Positions 26,872 through 36,568 are shown, counted from the stretch's first letter. The stretch is DNA of 64,000 bases from an uncultured Chloroflexota bacterium (GCA_902786265.1 CADACE010000018.1:1-64000); one strand, 5' to 3'. Notes: generated from the sequence alone by a model not told the origin. Made by a program: numbers and translations.

Positions 26872-27164
26872 CGAAAATGAGACGAAAGGAAAGCTTGCTG
26901 AAGAGGCTGTCCGGTCTGTTGCTTTTCATTTTCACAGATCATTCCTTCTTCCGACCACTGCGGGATGATCTGCTGTCCGCAAAGCCGTATGGAATTGTAC
27001 GTAAAAAACAAAAATGTTTCAGGCAAACTTTCTATGAAAAAATCTGTTTGCGATTTTGGAGAGAACTTCCTTTGGGTTTCTTTCGGATCCGTCAGAATGT
27101 CGTCTTTGATGGAGAAAGAGGCTCCAAGCGTAGCGTTCACATATGTTCCGTCCTTAGCCTGGTA
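26872..27164 (-). pseudogene. Decayed copy of the C-terminal domain of the kinase at 22645
   Basis: On the minus strand AKDGTYVNATLGASFSIKDD through FFIESLPETFLFFTYNS and LCGQQIIPQWSEEG aligns residue by residue with the end of the 22645-23745 protein (AKDGMYINAALGASLSIKDG ... LCGQQIIPQWSETG). The first 280 residues and the P-loop are absent, and the open frame has no good start. It is therefore a partial paralogue, 3 kb beyond the tRNA-Lys fragment, probably from a duplication or a second copy of a mobile segment. Confidence 0.7.
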
Positions 27165-27207
27165 TATGAAAAACAGATGGCAGGAACTGAAGAAACAAAA
27201 TATAATT

Positions 27208-27244
27208 AACGGACAAGGGGATAAAAAGTCCCCTTTGTCCGTTT
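27208..27244. terminator. Bidirectional terminator
   Basis: AACGGACAAGGGGA and TCCCCTTTGTCCGTT pair with one bulged base around a 7-base loop. A-rich and T-containing flanks allow use in both directions. It separates the kinase fragment from the PEBP gene. Confidence 0.65.
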
Positions 27245-27259
27245 AAGGCTGCGGACACC

Positions 27260-27862
27260 TCATTTAGCGGTGTAATTGCCGATGATGCGGCCAACTGCTA
27301 TGATATTGCCGGAATTACCTTCTGCATCGATATCAAGTCCGTCCATGAATTCCTGAAGCTTAAGTGCCTGGCCCAGACCGCCTTTGGCTCTTTCAACAGA
27401 AGCTCTAAGTGCAAAAACATAGATGTTGTACTGATGCGTAATTCCCGTTTGCGGATTAGGTCCGAAATATTCAGCCGCAGATGCCCAGCCTTGCGGGAGA
27501 GTGGTCTCAGTAATCCCTGCAGACTTCCAGTGAAGAAAGTTGTTTGTATTCATGTCAACCATATAGATGACATATGCAGCCGCACCTTCGACAGGCTCCC
27601 AGGAAAGCTGTGGAGAAGCATTCTCTCCTGAGGCATTGCTGCATATCTCATCCCATTTCCCGTCATGCAGACTCTCCGAGGATACCTTAAACCCGGGATA
27701 AGCGCTTACGTACTTGTCATCTTTGTTATCTGTCTGACCGTCTGACGGTACGTCTGTTGTTTCTTCGATATTGTTCGCCGCCGAAGCGATTTCTTTCGTG
27801 CGGTATCCTGCTATTCCAAAAGCGAGCCCTCCTAAGAGGAGCAATAATAAAAATTTTCGCAT
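27260..27862 (-). CDS. YbhB/YbcL-type Raf-kinase-inhibitor-like (PEBP) protein, membrane-anchored or secreted
   Basis: About 200 residues from the ATG at 27862, which has AAGGAGG upstream; the longer frame to 28036 lacks such a site. The N-terminal FLLLLLLGGLAFGIAGY is a signal or anchor without a lipobox cysteine. The PEBP domain follows: NASPQLSWEPVEGAAAYVIY, MVDMNTNNFLHWKSAG (the D/H-W pocket) and GPNPQTGITHQYNIYVFAL. The family binds anions or lipids, and the bacterial role is unclear. Its start lies about 100 bases after the stop of the AraC gene on the same strand. Confidence 0.82.
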   Translation of the reverse strand: MRKFLLLLLLGGLAFGIAGYRTKEIASAANNIEETTDVPSDGQTDNKDDKYVSAYPGFKVSSESLHDGKWDEICSNASGENASPQLSWEPVEGAAAYVIYMVDMNTNNFLHWKSAGITETTLPQGWASAAEYFGPNPQTGITHQYNIYVFALRASVERAKGGLGQALKLQEFMDGLDIDAEGNSGNIIAVGRIIGNYTAK

Positions 27863-27962
27863 AAGGGTCCTCCTTATCACCATCGTCAAACAGATTGATG
27901 GGAGCAAAGAATCCGGCCGGTTCTGAGACTGCACACCCCCGGCCCTTTGATTTCGTCCGTTC

Positions 27963-28871
27963 CTATTCCTGTATGCGCCATGTATCACGGCTGGACTGCA
28001 GCACATCCTGCGATGCTTGTTTCTGCTGGTCCGCACGGCCGGAAGCGCTGTTCCTGAATTCGGTCGGCGTGGTCCCGATCACGGATTTGAAAACGGTTGA
28101 AAAATACATCTGATCCGTAAAGCCGACCTCGAAAGAGATTTCCTTTATCGATTTATCCGTACCCGCGATCATCATGCAGGCACGTCTGATACGAAATTCA
28201 GTAAGATATTTTTGTGGCGGGATCGCGACTTGCTGCATAAAAATACGGTAAAGACGGCTGCGGGAAATACCCAGAGCCCGGGCGACATCCGAAACCGTGA
28301 TGAAATCGCCGTAATGTTCTGCAATATAATCGCAGGCTCCCTGAAACTGTACCGTTCCCCTTTCAAGTTTTTCCCCGAGAACATTTTCATTGTCCCTGAT
28401 CAGAAAAGCCAGCAGATTGTAAAGCCTTGCACTCATTTGAATGGTCTCATACGGCAGGTTCCCACGCGCGGCATAAATATCCGCCAGAAGTTCCCGGAAC
28501 GTTTCCGGATCTGAAAGGGTTATCACCGGATTCTTGACAGAAAAACGGGTCGCGTCCAACAGAAAACCGGCATCGGTCCCATTGAACCCCACCCACCAGA
28601 ATTCCCATGGATTTTTTTCGTCCGCGATATAGTTGATAGGCATATTCGGATAGATTAAAAAGGCATCACCCGTCTCAACCGGGTAGCTGCGGTTGTTCAA
28701 GATAAATGTTCCGCGGCCTTTGATCACCAGATGGATCAGGTAAAAGACACGGATCTCCTGTCCACGGCTTTCCAGCGGAGCACATTGCTGCCTTCCCGTA
28801 CGATAGACCGTCAGGGAAGCCATCGTCCGCAGCTGGTTTTTAAAAGATAGCTTATATTCTTTCTCATTCAT
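27963..28871 (-). CDS. AraC-family transcriptional regulator
   Basis: 302 residues. The N-terminal cupin sensor (RGTFILNNRSYPVETGDAFL near residue 55) is followed by two C-terminal helix-turn-helix units: ITVSDVARALGISRSRLYRIF and IKEISFEVGFTDQMYFSTVF with the family signature GTTPTEFR. The gene is divergent from the ABC transporter at 29084, so it may control that transporter or sugar genes. The ribosome site is weak. Confidence 0.9.
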   Translation of the reverse strand: MNEKEYKLSFKNQLRTMASLTVYRTGRQQCAPLESRGQEIRVFYLIHLVIKGRGTFILNNRSYPVETGDAFLIYPNMPINYIADEKNPWEFWWVGFNGTDAGFLLDATRFSVKNPVITLSDPETFRELLADIYAARGNLPYETIQMSARLYNLLAFLIRDNENVLGEKLERGTVQFQGACDYIAEHYGDFITVSDVARALGISRSRLYRIFMQQVAIPPQKYLTEFRIRRACMMIAGTDKSIKEISFEVGFTDQMYFSTVFKSVIGTTPTEFRNSASGRADQQKQASQDVLQSSRDTWRIQE

Positions 28872-29021
28872 GGCATTGTCTTCAAAAACAAATATCTGCC
28901 ATTCTCTTATACCATATTATCAAAGAAAGTGACAGCGAGAAAAAACACATTTTTCCTGTGTAATTTAGCCGAAAAACTATGAACATGCAACAAATCTTAA
29001 TAAGTTTGCAACTTCTTTTTA

Positions 29022-29050
29022 TAGACAGTTCAGACCTATTCATGTAGAAT
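29022..29050 (+). promoter_or_regulatory. Promoter of the Fbp-type transporter operon
   Basis: TAGACA (29022-29027), a 17-bp spacer and TAGAAT (29045-29050) lie 33 bases before the permease start. TTGCAAC-type sequence just upstream (about 28987-29012) could be a regulator site in this divergent region. Confidence 0.55.
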
Positions 29051-29083
29051 CCATTAATAACAATATGCGATCGGAGCAGAAAT

Positions 29084-30940
29084 ATGGCAGCAAATGAAGA
29101 GTATGAAGATAGTGAGCTGTCTTTCTCAAGAAGCAGACGGTTCAAAAACTGGCTGAAAAATGCCTTTACCAATCCCTATAATATTCTTGTATTCATCTCA
29201 GTCGTAGCGCTGGGCATCCTGGTTGTATGGCCGCTGCTGCAAATGGTTTTCTCGACATTCCAGCTGGCACCGTCTGAAGCCAAACGTGTTCACGGCACTG
29301 CCGGAGAATTTACATTGTATTATTGGCAGCGTCTGTTCCACAGTCAGGTTTCACAGAACATGCTGTACAAACCGCTGCTCCACTCATTGCTGATCGCATC
29401 CAGCGTTTCGGTGCTGAGCATTCTGATAGGTTCTCTGATCGCCTGGCTGATGGTACGCAGCGATCTCCCGGCAAAGGGATTTTTCTCCATGGCCGTGATC
29501 ATTCCTTACATGATCCCTTCATGGTGTAAATCCATGGCCTGGATCAGCACGTTCAAAACGTCGCGCATCGGGGGCACAGCAGGCCTGCTGAGTTATATCG
29601 GTGTCACGGTTCCCGAATGGCTGGCTTACGGTCCGGTGGCGATCATATGTGTGCTCACGATCCATTATTACGCTTATGCTTATCTGCTGGTTTCCGCTTC
29701 ACTGCGCTCCATCAACTCCGAACTGGAGGAAATGGGTGAGGTTATCGGCGCACCCCGGCTGATGATGCTCCGGAAAATCACTTTCCCGCTGGTCCTTCCC
29801 TCAATCCTTTCCGCTTTCATCCTGATCTTTTCCAAGTCCATGGGGACATTCGGGGTTCCGGCCTTTCTGGGAATGAAGGTCAGTTATTACACCATTTCCA
29901 CAATGCTGTACAGCAATATCAAACAGCAGCAGACAAACATGGCCTATGCAATCAGCCTGATTCTGATTGCAATCGCCGCAATCGTGATCTTCATCAACCA
30001 GCGTGTGATTGGCACACGGAAATCCTACGCGACGATCGGCGGTAAGGGCGGACGTTCCAATGTTCTTTCTCTCAAGAAAGCCAAAGCAGCTGTTGTGATC
30101 ATCCTGACGCTCTTTCTGGCAGCTGCAGTGATCATGCCGATCGGCACCCTGATCCTTCAGAGCCTGATGCTGAAACTGGGTGATTTCAGCTTCGAAAATC
30201 TGACCCTGCATTATTGGATTGGGAAAGGCACGCCGGACATCTTCAACAGCGAACCCGGCGTTCTGGTCAATCCGCAGTTCTATCAGGTGCTGGGCAACTC
30301 CCTGAAGCTTGTCGTGATTGCCTCTCTTATCGCTACTTTCTGCGGGCAGATGATCGGCTATGTCAATTCACGCGGACGGCACCTGTTTTCCGGACGTCTG
30401 GTCGAACAGCTGGTTTTCATCCCTTACCTGATTCCCTCCATTGCCTTCGGCGCGATGTACCTTTCCATGTTCTCAAAAGCCAGAACCGTAACCGTATTCG
30501 GCAAGGTCATCACGCTGATGCCTTCTCTCTACGGGACTTTTGCCCTGCTCGTTCTCGTGACAGCGGTCAAAAACCTGCCGTTCTCCAGCCGTTCCGGTAC
30601 CGCGAACATGCTGCAGATCAGTACCGAACTTGAAGAAGCCGCTCACATGTCAGGTGCCAATTTCCTCACCCGCATGGCGCGCGTGATCCTGCCGCTTTCA
30701 AAGAACGGATTCATGAGCGGCCTGATGCTGATCTTCATGGCTGTGATGAAGGAACTTGACCTGCTGGTCATTCTGATCTCACCGAAAACTCAGACGCTTC
30801 CGTATATGGCTTATTCTTATACGTCCGGCGGTATGGACCAGTATTCCAATGTCGTTGCTACGCTGATGTTCCTTATCGTATTTCTGATTTACTGGATCGC
30901 CAACAAATTCTTCAACGCTGACATCAGTCAGGGCTTCTGA
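29084..30940 (+). CDS. ABC transporter permease with two fused domains (FbpB/iron(III) type)
   Basis: 618 residues carrying two permease domains of about six membrane segments each. Domain 1 has the EAA loop EEMGEVIGAPRLMMLRKITFP near residue 215, and domain 2 has ELEEAAHMSGANFLTRMARV near residue 520. An extra cytoplasmic N-terminus of about 35 residues precedes the first segment. This fused layout is typical of Fe3+ (Fbp/Sfu) and related small-anion or phosphonate importers. It is the first gene of a three-gene operon. Confidence 0.88.
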   Translation: MAANEEYEDSELSFSRSRRFKNWLKNAFTNPYNILVFISVVALGILVVWPLLQMVFSTFQLAPSEAKRVHGTAGEFTLYYWQRLFHSQVSQNMLYKPLLHSLLIASSVSVLSILIGSLIAWLMVRSDLPAKGFFSMAVIIPYMIPSWCKSMAWISTFKTSRIGGTAGLLSYIGVTVPEWLAYGPVAIICVLTIHYYAYAYLLVSASLRSINSELEEMGEVIGAPRLMMLRKITFPLVLPSILSAFILIFSKSMGTFGVPAFLGMKVSYYTISTMLYSNIKQQQTNMAYAISLILIAIAAIVIFINQRVIGTRKSYATIGGKGGRSNVLSLKKAKAAVVIILTLFLAAAVIMPIGTLILQSLMLKLGDFSFENLTLHYWIGKGTPDIFNSEPGVLVNPQFYQVLGNSLKLVVIASLIATFCGQMIGYVNSRGRHLFSGRLVEQLVFIPYLIPSIAFGAMYLSMFSKARTVTVFGKVITLMPSLYGTFALLVLVTAVKNLPFSSRSGTANMLQISTELEEAAHMSGANFLTRMARVILPLSKNGFMSGLMLIFMAVMKELDLLVILISPKTQTLPYMAYSYTSGGMDQYSNVVATLMFLIVFLIYWIANKFFNADISQGF

Positions 30941-30960
30941 TCAATAAAGGAGAATCTCCT

Positions 30961-32091
30961 ATGAGCAATATCGTACTGAAAAATATTGACAAGTTTTACG
31001 GCAATAATCATGTTCTGAAAAACCTGAACCTCACAGTGAACGACGGCGAATTCATGACGCTGCTTGGGCCTTCCGGATGCGGAAAGACGACAACGCTGCG
31101 TGTAATCGCCGGTCTGGAGAAACCGCAGAACGGGATCATCACCATGGATGGCAGGATCGTTGTCAACGCGAAGGAGCTGTTCTTTGAAGATCCCGGCAAC
31201 CGTGAAATGAATCTGGTTTTCCAGTCTTATGCCCTTTGGCCACACATGACCGTATTTGATAATGTCGCGTTCACACTTTCCGTAAAGAAAATCAAAAAGG
31301 ATGAGATCACCCATCGGGTCAATGACGCTCTCCAGCGGATGCGCATAGAAGAATATGCCAAACGTTACCCCTCTGAACTTTCCGGCGGACAGCAGCAGCG
31401 CGTTGCGATCGCCCGCGCCATCGTTTCCCAGCCGAAAGTGCTGCTGCTTGATGAACCACTTTCCAACCTGGATGCAAAGCTCCGTGTTGACATGCGCTCG
31501 GAAATCAAACGCCTGCATCATGAAATGGGAACAACGATCATTTATGTGACCCATGACCAGATCGAAGCCTTGACGATGTCGACCCGTATCGCCATCTTCT
31601 TTGAAGGTGTGCTGGAACAGGTCGATGAACCGATGAAGCTGTATCAGAATCCCGCTTCGCTCAAAGTTGCGGATTTCATTGGCAACCCCCGCATCAACTT
31701 CATCGACGGTACCGGAACGGTGAATACCGACGGCAGTCTGACGATTGATTCCATTGTCGGACAGATGACCTTCGGGAAGGAACATCTGACAGAGAATATT
31801 CCATCAGCCGGGAAATTCCCGGTGGTGCTCGGTATCCGTCCGGAGAAAATTGAAATCGTCACAGCCGGTACTGCTAACACAACGACCGGTGCGATTTATT
31901 CCGTCCAGCCTGCCGGTGCCGATACAACGATCCATGTCAAAGTGGGTGATGAAATCATCATCGCAAAGAAGATCGGCATCTGTAATTATCCGATCGATGC
32001 TCCTGTCGGACTGAAGATCGAACCGGACCACCTGAATGTTTTTGCAAAAGAAAGCGGAAAGATCATCAAGACCGCGGTCCTGGAACAGTAA
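30961..32091 (+). CDS. ABC transporter ATP-binding protein (FbpC/PotA-like)
   Basis: 376 residues: Walker [18 protein letters not shown]-loop [17 protein letters not shown], signature [15 protein letters not shown], Walker [18 protein letters not shown]-loop YVTHDQIEA, then a C-terminal TOBE-type regulatory domain ([13 protein letters not shown]). It starts 20 bases after the permease behind AAGGAG and energises it. Confidence 0.92.
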   Translation: MSNIVLKNIDKFYGNNHVLKNLNLTVNDGEFMTLLGPSGCGKTTTLRVIAGLEKPQNGIITMDGRIVVNAKELFFEDPGNREMNLVFQSYALWPHMTVFDNVAFTLSVKKIKKDEITHRVNDALQRMRIEEYAKRYPSELSGGQQQRVAIARAIVSQPKVLLLDEPLSNLDAKLRVDMRSEIKRLHHEMGTTIIYVTHDQIEALTMSTRIAIFFEGVLEQVDEPMKLYQNPASLKVADFIGNPRINFIDGTGTVNTDGSLTIDSIVGQMTFGKEHLTENIPSAGKFPVVLGIRPEKIEIVTAGTANTTTGAIYSVQPAGADTTIHVKVGDEIIIAKKIGICNYPIDAPVGLKIEPDHLNVFAKESGKIIKTAVLEQ

Positions 32092-32135
32092 ACTAAAGGC
32101 ACCGGATGCCTTGGTAAAAATAAAAGGAGTGAAAA

Positions 32136-33299
32136 ATGAAAAAATTGTTGTCTTTGCTTCTGGCTTTCTGCCTGATCCTTGGATGCAGTGCTGTTGTTTT
32201 CGCTGATGACCAGTGGGCAGAAGAAAACGGTCTGAATAAGACCGAGTCTGTAGAAGAGCTTTATGCCGCAGCTCTTGCCGAAGGCGGTGTTGTGAACCTT
32301 TACGGTTGCACCGGCCGTGATGAAACAGTTGCTAAGAGCTTCGAAGCAGCTTATCCGGGCATGACCGTAAACTTCTATGACCTGGGTATCAATGAAATGC
32401 TCGAAAAATTCAGCCGCGAATATGAAGCCGGTATCCACACCGCCGATGTCCTTCAGCCGAAGGAACAGAGTGGCAGCATTTTTATGGATTATATTGAAGA
32501 AGGACTGCTTCACAACTATCATCCGGAAGATATTTTCGGTGAAGTCGATCCGGCCTATTTGACCGTCACCCCGTTCGTTATCGAACTCGACTGGTGGAAC
32601 TACAACACAGAACTCTACTCCGAAATGCCGATTACTTCCTGGTGGGATCTGACCAAACCGGAATGGAACGGGAAATTCGTATTCCTGGATCCGAACGGTG
32701 AACCGGACCTGATCGTTCTTTTCGAGAACCTGATCAAATACTCCGACCTGATGGCCGCCGACTATGAACGTGTCTTCGGCGAACCAATCGTCCTGGCAGA
32801 CAATGAACCGGATGCCGGCCATGCCTGGATCAACCGTGTCGCGAAGAACGGCGTTATTATTGAAACCTCCAACACCAACATCGTGAAAGCAGTCGGCGGA
32901 GCCAAGGGCATGACCGATGCTCCTCTCGGCTACGGCGTTTCCTCCAAACTGCGCGAACGCGACCAGCAGGGCTTTGTTCTGGGTGTCGATCCTGCTCACT
33001 TTGAAGATGAGACCCCGACCACTGCTGTCAGCTTCATGATCATCCAGATTGCTGACCACTGCGAACATCCGAACGGCGCGAAACTCTTCGTCCGCTGGAT
33101 CTGCGGTGAAGCTGACGGCCAAGGCGAAGGCCTTGCTCCGTTCATCACAGCCGGTTCCTACCCGGTGTTCCCGAAGGCTCCTCTGGCCGATGTCGAACAG
33201 CCTGATTTCGATTCCATCCCGAAGTTCGATCTGGACCTGGAATATTACTACGAAAATTACTATGATGTTTACGATTACTGGGTATCTGTCCAGCCGTAA
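32136..33299 (+). CDS. ABC transporter substrate-binding protein (FbpA-like, family 1)
   Basis: 387 residues with a signal peptide (MKKLLSLLLAFCLILGC...VVFA-DD). The LGC could be a weak lipobox or the signal may be cut at FADD. The mature part has AAYPGMTVNFYDLGINEML, LDWWNYNTELYS and SWWDLTKPEWNGKFVFLDP, the usual pattern for iron(III)- or phosphonate-type family 1 binding proteins. The C-terminus is rich in Tyr (EYYYENYYDVYDYW), which might contribute ligands. A 13-bp inverted repeat follows. The ligand is not certain. Confidence 0.86.
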   Translation: MKKLLSLLLAFCLILGCSAVVFADDQWAEENGLNKTESVEELYAAALAEGGVVNLYGCTGRDETVAKSFEAAYPGMTVNFYDLGINEMLEKFSREYEAGIHTADVLQPKEQSGSIFMDYIEEGLLHNYHPEDIFGEVDPAYLTVTPFVIELDWWNYNTELYSEMPITSWWDLTKPEWNGKFVFLDPNGEPDLIVLFENLIKYSDLMAADYERVFGEPIVLADNEPDAGHAWINRVAKNGVIIETSNTNIVKAVGGAKGMTDAPLGYGVSSKLRERDQQGFVLGVDPAHFEDETPTTAVSFMIIQIADHCEHPNGAKLFVRWICGEADGQGEGLAPFITAGSYPVFPKAPLADVEQPDFDSIPKFDLDLEYYYENYYDVYDYWVSVQP

Positions 33300-33325
33300 A
33301 TCATCTTACATGAAATAATCATTGA

Positions 33326-33355
33326 ATGACGGCAGAGATCATTCTCTGCCGTCAT
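33326..33355. terminator. Perfect 13-bp hairpin after the binding-protein gene
   Basis: ATGACGGCAGAGA, loop TCAT and TCTCTGCCGTCAT form a perfect stem 27 bases after the stop at 33299. The downstream side is an A-run, so on the plus strand it is a stem without a T tail. It probably ends or protects the transporter message. Confidence 0.6.
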
Positions 33356-33384
33356 AAAAAAAATCTGACCCTGAAAGGACCTAC

Positions 33385-33945
33385 ATGAACAGTTATTCGG
33401 ATAGCGATCTTGCGGAAAAACTTCTGAGCCGTGAAGTCATATTTGAAGGCAAATATCCGTTATGGATGGATGAACATCGGCTGCCGGACGGCAAAACCGT
33501 CAAAAGAGAACATCTCCATCATCCGGGCGGCGTTGCTGTCCTTGCGGTCAATGAACAGGGAGAGATCGCGTTTGTAAAACAATATCGTTATGCCATTGAG
33601 CAGGTCACGGAAGAGATTCCCGCCGGGAAGCTGGATAAGATCGCGAACGAAGAACCGATCCATGCCGCGGGACGTGAACTCCGGGAAGAAACCGGATATA
33701 ATGCGTCTGAAATGATCCCGATGGGTTACATCTATTCCTCCCCGGGCGTTCTCGATGAGATCCTGCATTTATTCTTCGCCAGAGGCCTGTCGAAAAGCGA
33801 ACAGGATCTGGATGATGATGAGTTCATCAATATGGAATGGATTCCGGCAGCGGAAGTTGAAAAACGGATCAAAAACGGTGAAATGACCGATGCCAAGGGG
33901 ATCATCGCGTTCGCAAAAGCACAGTATCTCGGATTACTGGACTGA
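33385..33945 (+). CDS. Nudix hydrolase, ADP-ribose pyrophosphatase-like
   Basis: 186 residues with the Nudix box visible near residue 80 (HAAGRELREETGY, preceded by EIPAGKLDK) and the upstream FVKQYRYAIEQVTEEIPAG strand characteristic of ADP-ribose pyrophosphatases. It would hydrolyse ADP-ribose or a related nucleoside diphosphate sugar to AMP. It starts behind GAAAGGA and is followed after 3 bases by a small membrane-protein gene. Confidence 0.88.
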   Translation: MNSYSDSDLAEKLLSREVIFEGKYPLWMDEHRLPDGKTVKREHLHHPGGVAVLAVNEQGEIAFVKQYRYAIEQVTEEIPAGKLDKIANEEPIHAAGRELREETGYNASEMIPMGYIYSSPGVLDEILHLFFARGLSKSEQDLDDDEFINMEWIPAAEVEKRIKNGEMTDAKGIIAFAKAQYLGLLD

Positions 33946-33948
33946 GCT

Positions 33949-34368
33949 ATGGCAGGAAGAAGCGGCAAAAAAGCAGACATTTTATATGCTCTTTGCCTCA
34001 GCATCATTTTCGCGATTATCGATTACGCGGCTCTGGCCCTTCTGGTGGAGCCGCTTTCCCGTATTATGCCGATAGAGAACGCTGTTTTCTCGAATATTGT
34101 ACATATGTCTGTGATCTCCGTTGTCGGGACTCTGTTTGGCTGCCTCGCCTTCGGCGCGTTTAAGGAACGGAAATACCTGGTTCCTCACGCATATTCTTTT
34201 TTCCCCGCCTGGGTGGCTGTCTGCTATTTGTATGTTTTGTTCAATGTCGAACCGGATCAGCGCTCTTTCGCTGCCGGTTTCATTTCGCTGTACACCCTGA
34301 TCCCCACGCTTACCGGATTGCTGATCTCATGGGGCATCTATTTGCGGAAATACAGATCCGCGTCCTGA
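33949..34368 (+). CDS. Small integral membrane protein, unknown
   Basis: 139 residues with four hydrophobic segments (about residues 10-32, 47-68, 82-98 and 108-128) and a basic C-terminus (RKYRSAS). It starts 3 bases after the Nudix stop and has almost no ribosome site, which implies translational coupling. It resembles small four-helix membrane proteins of the DUF3021 kind only in layout. No function is assigned. Confidence 0.65.
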   Translation: MAGRSGKKADILYALCLSIIFAIIDYAALALLVEPLSRIMPIENAVFSNIVHMSVISVVGTLFGCLAFGAFKERKYLVPHAYSFFPAWVAVCYLYVLFNVEPDQRSFAAGFISLYTLIPTLTGLLISWGIYLRKYRSAS

Positions 34369-34725
34369 CCGTATGCGCTTCTCCGCATATCCTCATCAGC
34401 CGGAAATGCCGATAAGCATTGACTGAAACCATACGCGCAGCATGGCTCCTTCTCTCCCCCTTCATGACAGAGTTTTATAATACCGGACGGCTTAAAACGG
34501 AGGTATCCGAGAAGCCCCGCAGCGAATTCTTCATTGCGTCAGGAGAAGTCGTGAGAACAGTGAATACGTTGACGTTCCCAAAAGCCTTAGCTTATCATAA
34601 AGAATAAGATACGAAGATTTACTCATAAAACAATATTGTGTAAGAAATAATGCTGATTATTACTATGAACTTTTTTAAAGTTTTCTATAAAATTGGGAAT
34701 TTTTGCGAAATTTTAAATAAAAAAG
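34369..34725. other. AT-rich gap between membrane-protein gene and tRNA-Lys
   Basis: About 360 bases with only a weak 62-codon frame (34419-34607) that has no ribosome site or recognisable sequence. The AT content rises sharply from 34610. No gene is supported. Confidence 0.5.
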
Positions 34726-34799
34726 TGACCCATCGGGGACTCGAACCCCGAACACGCTGATTAAGAGTCAGCTGCTCTGCCAAATTGAGCTAATGGGCC
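34726..34799 (-). tRNA. tRNA-Lys (CTT)
   Basis: 74 nt. The acceptor stem GGCCCAT/ATGGGTC has one G-T pair, the D-arm is GCTC...GAGC, the anticodon stem CTGA/TCAG-type arm carries loop CTCTTAA with anticodon CTT, and the T-arm is CGGGG-TTCGAGT-CCCCG. The discriminator is A and CCA is not encoded. The gene is normal, unlike the tRNA-like units at 48-49 kb. Its 3' end points to lower coordinates, where two partial copies lie, so it is the likely integration target of the accessory region. Confidence 0.95.
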
Positions 34800-34913
34800 A
34801 TTCGTTTACCGAACGTTGTTTATTATACTCATTTTCGTTTATTTGTCACGGGTTTTTTGAAAATTCATGAAAATTCGTGACAATTCGTGAAAATTCCGTG
34901 AAACCACCTCTCT

Positions 34914-36512
34914 TTATTTCCCGATCACCCACTCGCTGGTATCCCGGTAGAGGAAAGGCAGACCTTCGCAGAGCTGCGTGATCCAGTTATCTCCATCGCT
35001 GACCCAGGATGTGATGCCGAAAAAGACCAGGACCGCGTCCCCGTCATTGACCTGCCTGCGGATCTCGTTCATTGTATCCTGATATCCTTCGCGTACCTGT
35101 TCACTGGAAGGATCCACAGGATCCAGCAGCGCATAGGCTCCGCGGCCGGTCCAGAGGCTGACTGCCTCGATCTGGTTGGAGTAGATGATTTTCTCTTCCG
35201 GCAGTGTACGGATGAGCTGCATTGCCGGTGAAGAGTCCCATCCTTCCCAGCCCCATCCGTAGCCATGCTCCGCCATTTCGGAAAGATGCGGGATGGTGTC
35301 CTGTGTGAAATTTGCCGTAAAAAACAGGATGAGCACAAGCGGCAGAACAGCGGGCAGATAGTCCCGGCGGGTGCACTGCCATCCGAAGAGAACGGGCAGG
35401 ATCAGGAAAAAAATCATGAAAGCGGGGAAGAGAATACGTTCCTCGATATTTACGGAAGCATCGAAAAGGGAAATGGTGAGGATCACGAACAGGTTATATC
35501 CGACGATGAACAGCAGCCATGTCCAGACCGTAACGGCTGCCTCGGAAAAGGATTTTCTTCTGTGAGCGTTCAGGATGATGATGACGATGCAGAATATGAC
35601 GGAAAGAGCAAAAAAGCCTGCCGTCCCCCAAACCATCCAGCCGACCGGATTCTCCAGATTGCCGTAGCGGGCGGGATAGATCCAGCGCCACAGGATCACA
35701 ATTCCGTGCCGAAGGTCATCCATGGTTACCCAGTGGGAAAGGATCTGCCGGTTGGAGGCGTTTCCGGTGATCAGCGCGTTGCGTACCAGCCACCAGGCGA
35801 TCAGCGGGACCGCTCCGCAAAAGAGTCCTCCGAAAGCCTGTCCGCGTTTTCCCCTGACAAAAATCAGGATCATCCCAAAGATTGCGCATAGTGATACGAT
35901 CCCGATGTAACGTGCCAAAAACGCTCCGCCGCAGGCAATTCCGCAGCCGAGCCACCAGATAAATTTTCCCTGCCGATATCCTCTCAGCATGAAGATAAAT
36001 GCCAGAAAAGTGCAGAAATAATAGACCGGTTCCGACATGGCATAGAACTGATAATAGAGGTACGGACGCATGGCAAGCAGCAATGCCGCACCGAGCAGAC
36101 CTGCCCAGCGGGAGCCGCTTGCCAGCCATACCAGGCGGATGATCAATGCCGTATTCAGCGTAAAGAAAAACAGGGCAACCCACCAGACTGCAAGCTGCCA
36201 TTTCATACCGAACAGGAAAGGAACAGCAAGATATATGGAATAAAGCGGCGGAAAATTGGTGATTGGTTTCAGTTCGCCTCCGCCGCTCTGCCGGTAATAA
36301 CCGTTCCCTGCGGCAATAGAGCGGCCTCCGTTGATATAATTTACGGAATCACTCACCAGACCGACCCCGTAAGGAGTGCAGCGGATGAAAAGATAAATAC
36401 TCAGGACAATCAACAGAATAAACAAGATCCAAAAAACCGCATGTGCCGCTTTATCACTTTTCCGCATCGGGATATCCCGTCCTCTGTCCATCAGAAGGTC
36501 TTTCATGTTCAT
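34914..36512 (-). CDS. Membrane glycosyltransferase-like protein (GT39/ArnT-like)
   Basis: 532 residues with about eleven membrane segments. The first extracellular loop carries PYGVGLVSDSVNYINGGRSI with the Asp expected for the catalytic site of GT-C polyprenyl-phosphate-sugar transferases, followed by FPPLYSIYLAVPFLFG. The C-terminal soluble part is about 110 residues. It probably transfers a lipid-linked sugar outside the membrane. AAGGAAC precedes the ATG. It is the first gene beyond tRNA-Lys, at the start of the core-gene block. Confidence 0.75.
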   Translation of the reverse strand: MNMKDLLMDRGRDIPMRKSDKAAHAVFWILFILLIVLSIYLFIRCTPYGVGLVSDSVNYINGGRSIAAGNGYYRQSGGGELKPITNFPPLYSIYLAVPFLFGMKWQLAVWWVALFFFTLNTALIIRLVWLASGSRWAGLLGAALLLAMRPYLYYQFYAMSEPVYYFCTFLAFIFMLRGYRQGKFIWWLGCGIACGGAFLARYIGIVSLCAIFGMILIFVRGKRGQAFGGLFCGAVPLIAWWLVRNALITGNASNRQILSHWVTMDDLRHGIVILWRWIYPARYGNLENPVGWMVWGTAGFFALSVIFCIVIIILNAHRRKSFSEAAVTVWTWLLFIVGYNLFVILTISLFDASVNIEERILFPAFMIFFLILPVLFGWQCTRRDYLPAVLPLVLILFFTANFTQDTIPHLSEMAEHGYGWGWEGWDSSPAMQLIRTLPEEKIIYSNQIEAVSLWTGRGAYALLDPVDPSSEQVREGYQDTMNEIRRQVNDGDAVLVFFGITSWVSDGDNWITQLCEGLPFLYRDTSEWVIGK

Positions 36513-36568
36513 TTGCTTTGTTCCTTTTTGTCAGTCTGCCCTTTTTACACAAATCACCGTACGCTCAA

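Noticed and set aside
34419..34607. 62-codon frame before tRNA-Lys
   Set aside because: No ribosome site, no family resemblance, and it sits in AT-rich intergenic sequence.
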